Positions 8,083 through 16,030 of a stretch of 64,000 nt of DNA are shown here, in pieces (position 1 is the first letter of the stretch; each line of letters starts with the position of its first letter). A program made the position numbers and the translations under genes. Where the stretch lies: NCBI GenBank assembly GCA_016285645.1, contig JAEERC010000011.1, positions 1-64,000 of the forward strand. Direction: 5' to 3'. The notes below the pieces were generated by a model. The model searched no databases and was not told the DNA's origin. It was given only the letters and a program-made list of their open reading frames with translations. Source of the stretch: Clostridiaceae bacterium. Its GTDB lineage: Bacteria; Bacillota; Clostridia; Oscillospirales; Acutalibacteraceae.

Positions 8083-8231
8083 CGCAGAAGGAATATCTTT
8101 TTTACAATTCAAAAGGTCTGCCCTGCAAAGAGGACGACGCGGCTCTCTGCGTTATCCGCGAAAAGGATGAAAAGGGCAATATTATAAACGAAACGGAAAT
8201 AGAAATCACCCAACAGGACGATTTCGACTGA
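8079..8231 (+). CDS. Small conserved-looking protein of 50 aa
   Basis: Starts MTQKEYLFYNSKG and ends with an acidic stretch QQDDFD. The ATG overlaps the GH3 stop by the ATGA arrangement, so translation is probably coupled. The composition is soluble and acidic, with two Cys (CKEDDAALC) and no membrane segment or recognised domain. The position inside a tight operon and in-frame codon use like the neighbours' argue that it is real. Function unknown. Confidence 0.65.
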   Translation: MTQKEYLFYNSKGLPCKEDDAALCVIREKDEKGNIINETEIEITQQDDFD

Positions 8232-8251
8232 AAACGAAAGGCAGTTTATCT

Positions 8252-8719
8252 ATGAGAAGAGACGACAGAGAAGTTGCCGCGGTTGAGGATATATATGACA
8301 TCCTCACACGGTGCGACACCATAAGGCTCGCGATGAACGGCGGGGATTACCCCTATGTGATTCCGATGACCTTCGGCTGTGAACTTAAAGACGGTAAAAT
8401 AACAGTATATTTCCACTCCGCGGGCGCGGGACGCAAATGGGATATTCTTATGAAGGACCCGCGCGTGTGCGTTGAGGCGGATAAGTATTATCAGGTCGCG
8501 AAAAAGGAAGACGGCAGCATAACCGCGATTTATGAGAGCGTTATAGGCACGGGCGTTGCCGAGCACCTGACCGAGCAGGCGGATAAGGTTTACGCGCTCA
8601 AGGTTATGCTCGCTCAATATAAGGAGAGCGGCTTCCCCGTGACAAGCTGCAAGGGTATGCAGAAGGTTGAGGTTTTCAGAGTAACCCTTGACGAAGTCAG
8701 CGGCAAACACAATCTTTAA
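8252..8719 (+). CDS. Pyridoxamine 5'-phosphate oxidase-family flavoprotein (NimA-like)
   Basis: A 155-residue FMN-binding split-barrel protein. The order MRRDDREV..., YPYVIPMTFGCE, YFHSAGAGRKWDIL and DPRVCVEAD follows the family related to NimA (nitroimidazole reductase) and general flavin reductases of clostridia. FMN probably binds at the HSAGAGRK loop. Cytoplasmic. The RBS AAAGG lies upstream, 20 bases after the 50-aa gene. The substrate cannot be deduced; a generic redox role is more likely than dedicated drug resistance. Confidence 0.85.
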   Translation: MRRDDREVAAVEDIYDILTRCDTIRLAMNGGDYPYVIPMTFGCELKDGKITVYFHSAGAGRKWDILMKDPRVCVEADKYYQVAKKEDGSITAIYESVIGTGVAEHLTEQADKVYALKVMLAQYKESGFPVTSCKGMQKVEVFRVTLDEVSGKHNL

Positions 8720-8736
8720 TAAAGAGAGGCAAACCG

Positions 8737-9801
8737 ATGTTTTTGACAATTCTCAACAAAATATTCGCCGTTCTGTTCTCAATAACAACGGCTATATCCG
8801 GTGTGATTTACTCCCCCGTTATACAGCAGTATTCCGTTTTCGGGCCCAAGGCGTTCGAGGTGACACTTGACGAGACCACGAAGGAGCTGTGCGATATCGT
8901 AAAGGAAAACTCCTATCTCGATCTCGAAAACCTCGTTACCACCCTGCCCGACCTGAACGGTCCGATGCGCCTTGTTGATACGGTGTTCTCGCTCGACACG
9001 GAATCGTTCAAGGAAACGATGTATTCACTCCGCGACGAGTTCTACGCCAAAGGCGACAAAACAACGGGGCGGCTTTTCTACCTCACGGGCGCGTTTGTGA
9101 GCGGCTTTCAGAAGTGCGACATAACCCTTGAGGACGGCGGCGACGGAGTTTACGAGTTCGTGCTCAATGTCGGCTACGCCGACGGCTCAACCGAAAAAAT
9201 CTATTCGGGCGCTTTTTACAACCCCGAAACGGGTCTTTTCTACGGCCGTGAGGACAAGGGAATGTTCGAAATCGGCTTCAACTTCGACATAAACGAAATG
9301 GTGATTTACGCAACGGTCAACAGCTGGATGCGCGGCTTCGGCTTCTGCTTCGAATATGACCTTTTCACCTACCTCACTCCTCTCTATTTCTACAACACCC
9401 GCCGTTTCAAGTTCAACTATGACGGCAGGGAGTGGATGATTCAGGCGTGGAAAGGTATGTATGTAATCTCCAACGGCGCGGAGGTCGGCGTATATAACCG
9501 CCCGAAGGGCTCGGTCGGCACATTCTACAACTGCGCGGACGATGAGGATATGCTCAATATGAGTTTCGGCCTCTATCACGGCGACGACCTGCTCTTTACC
9601 CGCAAGGAGGAGAGCCACTGGTGGATAAACGGCTTCCAGCTTTCAAAAGATTTATACTCCGCGGACGAGCTTACCCTGAAATTCACAATCGAAATGAAGG
9701 ACGAGGAAATGCTTTCAGCCTTCCTCAAATCGGTTGACAGTGAACTGCACAGGGACGTGACATATACGGTTGACGGGCTGAAGGTCTCGCTCGTCTGGTA
9801 A
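8737..9801 (+). CDS. DUF4474-like exported protein
   Basis: 354 residues. A hydrophobic N-terminus (ILNKIFAVLFSITTAISG) looks like a signal or anchor sequence. The central-to-C-terminal part has FNYDGREWMIQAWKGMY, a pattern I associate with the clostridial DUF4474 domain, followed by aromatic-rich beta-strand sequence (SHWWINGFQLSKDLYS). No catalytic motif is recognised. RBS AGAGG; 17 bases separate it from the flavoprotein. Function unknown; the DUF assignment is from memory of the motif. Confidence 0.7.
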   Translation: MFLTILNKIFAVLFSITTAISGVIYSPVIQQYSVFGPKAFEVTLDETTKELCDIVKENSYLDLENLVTTLPDLNGPMRLVDTVFSLDTESFKETMYSLRDEFYAKGDKTTGRLFYLTGAFVSGFQKCDITLEDGGDGVYEFVLNVGYADGSTEKIYSGAFYNPETGLFYGREDKGMFEIGFNFDINEMVIYATVNSWMRGFGFCFEYDLFTYLTPLYFYNTRRFKFNYDGREWMIQAWKGMYVISNGAEVGVYNRPKGSVGTFYNCADDEDMLNMSFGLYHGDDLLFTRKEESHWWINGFQLSKDLYSADELTLKFTIEMKDEEMLSAFLKSVDSELHRDVTYTVDGLKVSLVW

Positions 9802-9811
9802 GGGAGATATT

Positions 9812-10420
9812 ATGAAAATATATAAACCCGGCGAAAAGATGGATAAAAAGGAACTGCGCGCCTACGCGAAAATCGCGGGCGAGGCGTACGCGGACGATCC
9901 CGTTCACTGCTACGCCACAAAGAACCGCGAGCGCAGAAAAAGGTTTGTCTATCATTTTATGATGGAACGCCTCAGCACTTCGAACGGCGAGGATTACATC
10001 TATGTTGACGAGGAAAACGGCGCCATGTGCGTGTGGCGTTACGCCCGAAATGAATACACCGTGCTCGACTTTCTCAGGTGCCCGGACTGGCTCTATCTCT
10101 ACTGGTTCTGGCCCAACACCATAAGAACGCTTATGGCGTACAGCCCCCTTGATGTTAAGAATTTCAGCGAAAACACCTGGATAATCTCGCCCGTTTTCGT
10201 AAAGCCCGAAAACCAGGGCAAGGGTGTCGCCACAAAACTCATAAAGCAGGGAATTGAGGATTTGTCCGCCCTCGGTTATGAGCTGGGACTTGAGGCGCAG
10301 AGCGAAAAGAACATAAAATATTACGAAAAACTCGGCTTTAAAGTCACGGGCTCATCCACATTCGAAAAGGGCAACCTGACCCACTGCTATATGATGTATG
10401 AGGGCAATAAACAGGAATAA
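9812..10420 (+). CDS. GNAT-family N-acetyltransferase
   Basis: A 202-residue acetyl-CoA-dependent acyltransferase. Motif A (VFVKPENQGKGVATKLI, with the Q-x-x-G-x-A pyrophosphate loop) lies near residue 135 and motif B (YYEKLGFKVTG) near 175. The N-terminal half is divergent. It is the last gene of the plus-strand operon, followed by a strong terminator. The acceptor substrate is unknown. Confidence 0.88.
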   Translation: MKIYKPGEKMDKKELRAYAKIAGEAYADDPVHCYATKNRERRKRFVYHFMMERLSTSNGEDYIYVDEENGAMCVWRYARNEYTVLDFLRCPDWLYLYWFWPNTIRTLMAYSPLDVKNFSENTWIISPVFVKPENQGKGVATKLIKQGIEDLSALGYELGLEAQSEKNIKYYEKLGFKVTGSSTFEKGNLTHCYMMYEGNKQE

Positions 10421-10430
10421 TAAATAAGAA

Positions 10431-10460
10431 AAGACCTGCCAACACAGGTCTTCTTTTTTT
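10431..10460. terminator. Bidirectional terminator between convergent operons
   Basis: AAGACCTG (10431-10438) and CAGGTCTT (10445-10452) with a 6-base loop; T-run at 10454-10460. On the minus strand an A/T tract also flanks it, so it can end the decarboxylase transcript as well. Confidence 0.85.
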
Positions 10461-10462
10461 CG

Positions 10463-11797
10463 TTATTTTACAACATAAACATATTCAATTCCGTAGTATC
10501 GGAACGCCCTGACGGCTTCCTCCGAAACCACCTCGCCGCAGGTCACAAGCGGCACGGCGGGCGGGCAGGAAACACCCGGCTGGGCGAGCACCCTGCCGAC
10601 CGATTTTTCAATCTTTACCTTCTCACACGGGGCTGTGACCGCCGCGTGAGCGTTCATAAAAACGGCGGGCTTCCCGATCGCGGGCGGCTGAGCCGTGTTT
10701 TTTTCTTTTCTCTGCAGAGTGCCGAAAAAATCCGTTACCCTGTCATAATCATTTTGTTTTGTGCAGGTTGAAAACATCATAACGAGGAAATCGGGGTCGG
10801 AAAACTCGGGGTAAATATTGTTTCCCTGCATTATTTTTGAAAGTTCGCAGCCGGTATATCCGAAGCTTTTCGGCTTTACGGTAACTTTAATCGGTTCATC
10901 CCCCGCAAGCTCAAAGCCGAGGGAACACAGATATTTTTTAAGATTGCCCGTGCGAAGCACGGTCTCCTCAAGCAGGGAGGAAAACCCGCTTTCGAGCAGC
11001 GGATTGACCGAGTCAAGCGACTGCAGAATGAGATATGACGGGCTGGTTGAGGCGAAAAGCGACATCGCGTTTTCGGCGTTTTCGGCAAAGAACTCCTCCG
11101 CGGTTTTTGATATGTGCAGGTAGGCGCCGCCCGTCAGCACGGGCAGTGTTTTGTGCGCCGAATCGCAGCACATATCCGCTCCGAGAGTTATCGGGTGAAT
11201 GTCGTCCTTTAAAAATCTGAGATAAGCGCCGTGCGCGTTGTCAACAAGCAGGGGAACGCCGTACTCCCCGCAAACGGCGGAGAGCGCCTCTATATCGGCG
11301 ATGTTGCCGAGATAATCGGGACTTGTGATATATACGGCGCAGGGCTTTTTCGGGCAGTTTTCAAGTTCTTCCCCGAGTTTGGACGCCGTGACGGGACATT
11401 CGAGATATCCGCCCCCGTCCGGGAAAATCCACTTGACATCAATGCCGAGCAGAGCCGCCGTGCCCGTGAACACTTTGTGGGCGTTGCGCCCCGCAAGAAC
11501 AAGGGGGCAAGTGCCGTCCCGTTTCGCCTTCGCGCTCACAAGCCAAAGCATTGCCCTTATCGCGAGCGAGGAGCCCTCGGCTGAATAAAGCGTTTTCGCC
11601 GTGCCGAAAAGAGCCGAGGCGTTTTTCTGACTTTCGCCCAGAATCCCGCTGTTCACAAAGAGTGTGTCGGCGCCGTCAATTTCCGTTATGTCAAAGGCGT
11701 CAGCCCCGTCTCCTTCGCCCTTGTGACCGGGCATATGAAGGCGCACGGGGTTCTTTGAAGCGTATTCCCTTACAAAGTCGCAGACAGGTGTTTTCAT
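10463..11797 (-). CDS. Orn/Lys/Arg decarboxylase-family PLP enzyme
   Basis: A 444-residue fold-type I PLP enzyme of the major-domain group III decarboxylase family (lysine/arginine decarboxylase, SpeA-like in Bacillota). RLHMPGHKG opens the chain as usual; LLVDNAHG holds the PLP-binding Asp186 and DSAHKTLP the Schiff-base Lys216. It is shorter than the inducible enterobacterial enzymes and lacks the wing domain, as in Bacillota forms. I prefer ATG at 11797 to the in-frame ATG at 11827, because MKTPVCDF is the family's usual start and lies one base after the upstream stop. Polyamine synthesis is likely. It is coupled to the SCIFF maturase gene. Confidence 0.85.
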   Translation of the reverse strand: MKTPVCDFVREYASKNPVRLHMPGHKGEGDGADAFDITEIDGADTLFVNSGILGESQKNASALFGTAKTLYSAEGSSLAIRAMLWLVSAKAKRDGTCPLVLAGRNAHKVFTGTAALLGIDVKWIFPDGGGYLECPVTASKLGEELENCPKKPCAVYITSPDYLGNIADIEALSAVCGEYGVPLLVDNAHGAYLRFLKDDIHPITLGADMCCDSAHKTLPVLTGGAYLHISKTAEEFFAENAENAMSLFASTSPSYLILQSLDSVNPLLESGFSSLLEETVLRTGNLKKYLCSLGFELAGDEPIKVTVKPKSFGYTGCELSKIMQGNNIYPEFSDPDFLVMMFSTCTKQNDYDRVTDFFGTLQRKEKNTAQPPAIGKPAVFMNAHAAVTAPCEKVKIEKSVGRVLAQPGVSCPPAVPLVTCGEVVSEEAVRAFRYYGIEYVYVVK

Positions 11798-11798
11798 A

Positions 11799-13178
11799 TC
11801 ATTCCAGAACGGTTTTAGCCGCTTCAATCATAATGGCGCACTCCATCCTTTTGCGGAAGAGTTCGCAGCCGTATTCGTAAATTCCGTTCACCGAGCCCGT
11901 GGCGTGGTAGGCGTTCGCGGCGCACCCGCCCGAGCAGTAGAGTTTTGCCCAGCAGTCGGCGCACTGCGGTCTTGTATAGACATTGCAGGCGGCGAATTCA
12001 TCCTGCGCCGCCTTGTTTGTGACTCCGATGAAAACATCGCCGAGTCTGAATTTTTCCTCGCCGACAAACTGGTGGCAGGGGTAGAGATCGCCCCACGGGG
12101 TAACAGCCATATATTCCGTGCCCGAGCCGCAGCCCGAAATACGCTTGTAGATGCAGGGACCGCCCTTCAAATCAATCATATAGTGGTAGAAGGTGAACGG
12201 TCTGCCCTCTTTTTCGCGTTCGAGCATAAGCGAGGCGAGTTTTTCATACTGGTCGAGCACAACGGGAAGGTCCTCTTCGGTGAGCGCGTTTTCATCGCCG
12301 GGTGCGCAGACAACGGGCTCCATACTCAGCTGGTCGAAGCCGAGGCGGAGCATCTCCTCTATGTCGGCGACAAAATCGGGATTGAGATGCGTAAATGTGC
12401 CGCGCATATAGTAATTCTTACCCCCGCGCGCTTTTACGAGCTTCTGAAATTTCGGAACGATTTTTTCCCAGCTTCCGTTACCGTTATAGTCAACACGCCA
12501 GCGGTCGTGAACCTCCTTGCGCCCGTCGAGCGAGAGCACAACATTGCTCATCTCCCTGTTGGCAAAGTCAATCACATCATCGTCTATAAGCACGCCGTTT
12601 GTTGTCAGAGTGAAGCGGAAATTCTTGCCCGCCTCCTTTTCAATGCTCCTCGCGTAGGCGACAAGTTCTTTTACCACCCCGAAATTCATAAGCGGTTCGC
12701 CGCCGAAAAAATCGACCTCGAGATTGCGCCTTGAGCCCGAGTTCTCAACAAGAAAATCGAGTGCCCTTTTGCCCACATCAAAACTCATCACCGCGCGCTC
12801 GCCGTGGTATTTTCCCTGGCTCGCGAAGCAGTAGGCGCAGTTTAAATTGCAGGTGTGCGCCACGTGAAGGCACAGCGCCTTGACAATGCCCGCGCTTCTC
12901 TCCTTGAGCGCCCCCGCCTTGTTCTCAAACGTGTCGGGCGTGAAGAGTTTTCCCGCGTTTGTGAGCGCTTCAATCTCATCGATGCAGGCGTTTATCTCGC
13001 TTTCGTTTACCTCGTCGTTTCCAGCGTATTTTTCGAGAACCGCGCCGACAATTTCCTCCCGCGGGGTGTTCTCATACATATTGATAATGTCAAAAGCCGC
13101 GTCATCAACAACGTGAACACTGCCCGAATAGACATCGAGCACAATGTTCATACCGTTAAGCTTGTAACTGTGAATCAT
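11799..13178 (-). CDS. SCIFF (ranthipeptide) radical SAM maturase
   Basis: A 459-residue radical SAM/SPASM enzyme that installs thioether cross-links in the SCIFF peptide. The N-terminal region is the precursor-recognition (RRE-like) part. The [4Fe-4S]-SAM motif is C110-x3-C114-x2-C117 (CNLNCAYC). DFFGGEPLMN follows, and the SPASM half carries CGSG, PCHQF, CADCWAKLYCSGGCAAN and a distal Cys for the auxiliary clusters. RBS AAAGGA precedes the ATG. It lies 108 bases downstream of the SCIFF gene, separated by a terminator-like hairpin that probably lowers its expression. Characterised relatives are CteB and Tte1186. Confidence 0.95.
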   Translation of the reverse strand: MIHSYKLNGMNIVLDVYSGSVHVVDDAAFDIINMYENTPREEIVGAVLEKYAGNDEVNESEINACIDEIEALTNAGKLFTPDTFENKAGALKERSAGIVKALCLHVAHTCNLNCAYCFASQGKYHGERAVMSFDVGKRALDFLVENSGSRRNLEVDFFGGEPLMNFGVVKELVAYARSIEKEAGKNFRFTLTTNGVLIDDDVIDFANREMSNVVLSLDGRKEVHDRWRVDYNGNGSWEKIVPKFQKLVKARGGKNYYMRGTFTHLNPDFVADIEEMLRLGFDQLSMEPVVCAPGDENALTEEDLPVVLDQYEKLASLMLEREKEGRPFTFYHYMIDLKGGPCIYKRISGCGSGTEYMAVTPWGDLYPCHQFVGEEKFRLGDVFIGVTNKAAQDEFAACNVYTRPQCADCWAKLYCSGGCAANAYHATGSVNGIYEYGCELFRKRMECAIMIEAAKTVLE

Positions 13179-13209
13179 AGGTTGTCCTTTAAAAAGAATT
13201 GATTGTATG

Positions 13210-13232
13210 AAAAAAGCCGCCGGATGGCGGCT
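13210..13232 (-). terminator. Intercistronic terminator/attenuator between SCIFF and its maturase
   Basis: Minus strand: AGCCGCC-ATCC-GGCGGCT hairpin (13232-13215) followed by a run of U (13215-13210). It lies between precursor and enzyme genes of one transcript, so partial read-through would give excess peptide over enzyme. Confidence 0.8.
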
Positions 13233-13286
13233 CTTACCATTTTGGTTTTGTCTGTTTGTTTTTCGCCGAAGGTGAGCGCCCCCGGA

Positions 13287-13436
13287 TTATTTCTCTTCTT
13301 TGTTCTCGCACTTCTGGTTGGCTATACCGCAGCTTGTTTTGCAAGCGGACTGGCAGGATGTCTGGCATTCGCCGCAGCCGCCCTTTTTGGCGCTTTCGCA
13401 GAGATTCTTGGTTTCAAGAGTTTTGATGTGTTTCAT
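13287..13436 (-). CDS. SCIFF peptide (six-cysteine-in-forty-five family)
   Basis: A 49-residue precursor beginning MKHIKTLETKNLCESAKKGG and continuing with CGECQTSCQSACKTSC, nearly identical to the highly conserved clostridial SCIFF family. Cysteines are at 13, 21, 24, 28, 32, 36 and 43. The maturase cross-links Cys to nearby residues (Thr in characterised members). The conserved N-terminus acts as leader. Upstream are AGAGG and a near-perfect promoter. The mature function of SCIFF peptides is unknown even though the pair is nearly universal in Clostridia. Confidence 0.97.
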   Translation of the reverse strand: MKHIKTLETKNLCESAKKGGCGECQTSCQSACKTSCGIANQKCENKEEK

Positions 13437-13470
13437 TATTATTACCTCTTATATTGCATAATTTTTAATA

Positions 13471-13499
13471 ATTTTATCACTTTTGACCTGCCGTGTCAA
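13471..13499 (-). promoter_or_regulatory. SCIFF promoter (TTGACA-N17-TAAAAT)
   Basis: -35 TTGACA at 13494-13499, -10 TAAAAT at 13471-13476, 17-base spacer, minus strand. Near consensus, implying strong constitutive transcription. Confidence 0.85.
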
Positions 13500-13504
13500 T
13501 ATGT

Positions 13505-14887
13505 TCAGGCGTCTGCCGATTCCGTCGTTTCCCCGGCGGGGAGTTCCTCTTTTGCCGCCCTTTCCTTTAACTTCCATTCCCTGAACAGGAAAACGGCGGG
13601 TATCACTATAAGCACCGCTACTGCGGCGGCCGCAAGATAAATCTGCGGCACGGGAATATTTACGGATTCCTCATATTCGTTGAGGTATGTGCCCTGCGCA
13701 AAACGGTTTGTAATCGCCGAGCCGATTCTGGGGCCGACAACCATCGGTATAAGCACAAAGAAAATCATTCTTACGCCCTGAAGCTGACCCGCCTTGTCTT
13801 CGGGAGTGAAATCCCTGACGGCGGCGTTGAGGATTATCATAAGCAGACCGTAGCCCGCAAACGCGGGTATGGCGCAAAGGCCGAATGTGCTCAGGCGGTT
13901 TGCGAAAGAACAACCGATGAGACCTGCGACAAAAAGAAGCACCGAGGGGAACACAAACAGCGATTTGCCCTTTTTGTCAATAAGCCCGCCGATTATAATG
14001 ACGGCGGCGACAACGGCTACGAGAATCAGAACGGCGACAACAGCCGCGGTGGGAGTTATGTTGAGATTGTTGAAATCGAAGCCGAGATGGTGCTGAAGAT
14101 ATATGAAAATATAGGGCAGGAAGACCTGGGTAGCAATTGAGAAAAAGCAGATTGAAAGAAGGGCAAGGTAGAGATATCTGTTGCCCTTAACAACAGAGGG
14201 ACGGAAGCCGTAAACAAGACCGCTCCAGTAGCTGTTTGTCTGCACCGCGCCCGAGCGGGAATCCTTGATTGAGAAGCAGCCGATAAGGCCGCAGATTGTA
14301 ACAACCAGACCCAGACCGAGGAAGCAGGCGGGGTAGCCGAAGTTTGTGGCGAGAGCGCCGAAAACAACCGTGACGACCACAAGCCCGAAAATGCTCAGAA
14401 GCGAAAGAATGCTCTCTGTTTTTGCCCTGTTGTGTTCATTGGTCACATCTGTGACCCAGGCGTTAAAGGCGGCGTCATTGCTGGTTGAGCCCATAAAGGT
14501 CATAAGGCAGTCCATAACAATAACGAGGTTTATTGTCATCAGCTTTACTTTTGTTTCGTTGGATATATTGAGAAGCGATGCGACGTTTTCACGCGAGATA
14601 AAAGCGAACGCCATAACCGTTACGCCCCAGAAGACATAGCCGAGACTGATGAAAATCTTGCGGCGGTTGAGCTTGTCGCTGAGCGTACCCATAACGAGCG
14701 TCGTTACAACCGCGGCAACCGAACTCCACGCTACCATATTCGCTATGTCCGCGGGCGAGCCGCCTATCTTGTTGTAGAGAAAGGTGTTGAAATAGTTGTT
14801 TTCAACCGCCCATGCCACCTGGCCCATAAAGCCGAACAGTATGAGGTTGAAAAGCAGATTTTTGCCGAGTTTGCTGCTTTTTTCCAT
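13505..14887 (-). CDS. MFS transporter, GPH (sugar:cation symporter)-like
   Basis: 460 residues with about 12 membrane helices. The N-terminus (GQVAWAVENNYFNTFLYNKIGG) and the cytoplasmic loop GTLSDKLNRRKIFI resemble the SLC45/MelB-like glycoside symporters of clostridia. The C-terminus is short and acidic. It starts one base after the metallophosphoesterase stop, with AGGAGG inside that gene, so the two are coupled. Likely substrate: an oligosaccharide or glycoside, not determinable here. Confidence 0.85.
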   Translation of the reverse strand: MEKSSKLGKNLLFNLILFGFMGQVAWAVENNYFNTFLYNKIGGSPADIANMVAWSSVAAVVTTLVMGTLSDKLNRRKIFISLGYVFWGVTVMAFAFISRENVASLLNISNETKVKLMTINLVIVMDCLMTFMGSTSNDAAFNAWVTDVTNEHNRAKTESILSLLSIFGLVVVTVVFGALATNFGYPACFLGLGLVVTICGLIGCFSIKDSRSGAVQTNSYWSGLVYGFRPSVVKGNRYLYLALLSICFFSIATQVFLPYIFIYLQHHLGFDFNNLNITPTAAVVAVLILVAVVAAVIIIGGLIDKKGKSLFVFPSVLLFVAGLIGCSFANRLSTFGLCAIPAFAGYGLLMIILNAAVRDFTPEDKAGQLQGVRMIFFVLIPMVVGPRIGSAITNRFAQGTYLNEYEESVNIPVPQIYLAAAAVAVLIVIPAVFLFREWKLKERAAKEELPAGETTESADA

Positions 14888-14888
14888 C

Positions 14889-16022
14889 TTATTTCCTCCT
14901 CAGGTTTTTTATTCCGGCAACAGCCGCGGCAACGCCTGCGACCGCTCCGGCGGAATATGCCGCGTAGTGAAGATTTATGCTCTGCCTGTCCGTAAGCGTG
15001 CGCATAAACGGACCGAGCGATTTCGCTTTTAAGCCGAATTCCTTGAAATGCTTCATCTTTGTTTCAAAGTGACGCAGATCGTTTTCGTAAAATGTTATTA
15101 CTCTCACGCCGCTGCGGCAGCCGTCCGTGTAGCAGCCGAAGCCGGCGGTCTTTGTCTGCATAAGGGCTATGCCGTCAACCTCCCCGCAGAAGTCGTTCAG
15201 GTGGTCGTGACCGAAGCAGGCGCCGATTATGTCGCCCGTCTTTTTCCAGCTTTCAAACTGACCGCTGTTAACATCCGGGCAGGCGGGACCTTCACCGAGA
15301 TAACCCGTGACACCGTCCTTGAGCATATAGTATTCATCCTGCCACGAACTGTGACCTCTTGCAGCCACCGGTGTTTCCCAAAGTTTCGCCGGTCTTAAAA
15401 GGTCATATTCCTCGGGCACGGGTATGTGCTGGAACAGGAAGGCGGGCATCACCTCTCCGCCGTTCGCGGCGGCAATTTCGGCAGCCCTTTTTTCGTACCA
15501 TTCAATCTGATCCTTATGCACGAAATCATATTTGGAAACCCCGTCCTCGCCGAGATTGTTCGAATCGATGAACCAGAGGTTGAAAAGCGGGGTTTTGCCG
15601 TCGTGCGAGTAAATGAATTCGTTGTAATTCGCAAAGCCCGTTACATCCTCGGGGGAATCGTTACGCATAATGCAGCCGGGTAAACTCATATACACGCCGA
15701 GCTGCTCCTTTTCGTAGCCGTAATCGTGGCAGTGGTTGCCGAACACGGAGGCAAAGGGGATGTTGCGCTCGCGCACGGGGTTTGTGACAAGTTCTATGCG
15801 GGTTTTGAAATCGGCAACGGCGGCGGGGGTGTCCAGATTGTAGATTCTGCAGTTGTCGCCCATATACACGCAGAGGTCGGGGCTGAACTCATCGAGCGCC
15901 GCGTAGTGAAGGGCGAGCATGTCGTTATACTTTTTCTGCCCCTCTTTTGAGAAGATGTCGTCCATATGCGTGTCGCCGAACGCCATAACGGTAAATTTAC
16001 CGTTTTCGTTGAATTTAAGCAT
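14889..16022 (-). CDS. Metallophosphoesterase with C-terminal hydrophobic segment
   Basis: A 377-residue calcineurin-like phosphoesterase. Motifs: FGDTHMDD, MGDNCR, FGNHCHD (GNH[D/E] with Cys in the fourth place), QHIP and FGHDHLND. It resembles the purple-acid-phosphatase-like Bacillota family that cleaves phosphodiesters or monoesters. The last 30 residues (AAYSAGAVAGVAAAVAGIKNLRRK) form a weak membrane helix. No signal peptide is seen. It sits between a YfcC carrier (8 bases upstream) and a GPH symporter, suggesting that it processes an imported compound. Confidence 0.85.
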   Translation of the reverse strand: MLKFNENGKFTVMAFGDTHMDDIFSKEGQKKYNDMLALHYAALDEFSPDLCVYMGDNCRIYNLDTPAAVADFKTRIELVTNPVRERNIPFASVFGNHCHDYGYEKEQLGVYMSLPGCIMRNDSPEDVTGFANYNEFIYSHDGKTPLFNLWFIDSNNLGEDGVSKYDFVHKDQIEWYEKRAAEIAAANGGEVMPAFLFQHIPVPEEYDLLRPAKLWETPVAARGHSSWQDEYYMLKDGVTGYLGEGPACPDVNSGQFESWKKTGDIIGACFGHDHLNDFCGEVDGIALMQTKTAGFGCYTDGCRSGVRVITFYENDLRHFETKMKHFKEFGLKAKSLGPFMRTLTDRQSINLHYAAYSAGAVAGVAAAVAGIKNLRRK

Positions 16023-16030
16023 AATTCACC

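Noticed and set aside
11904..12734. 276-codon plus-strand frame opposite the SCIFF maturase
   Set aside because: It mirrors codon-position bias of the real minus-strand gene, has no ribosome site and no recognisable motif.
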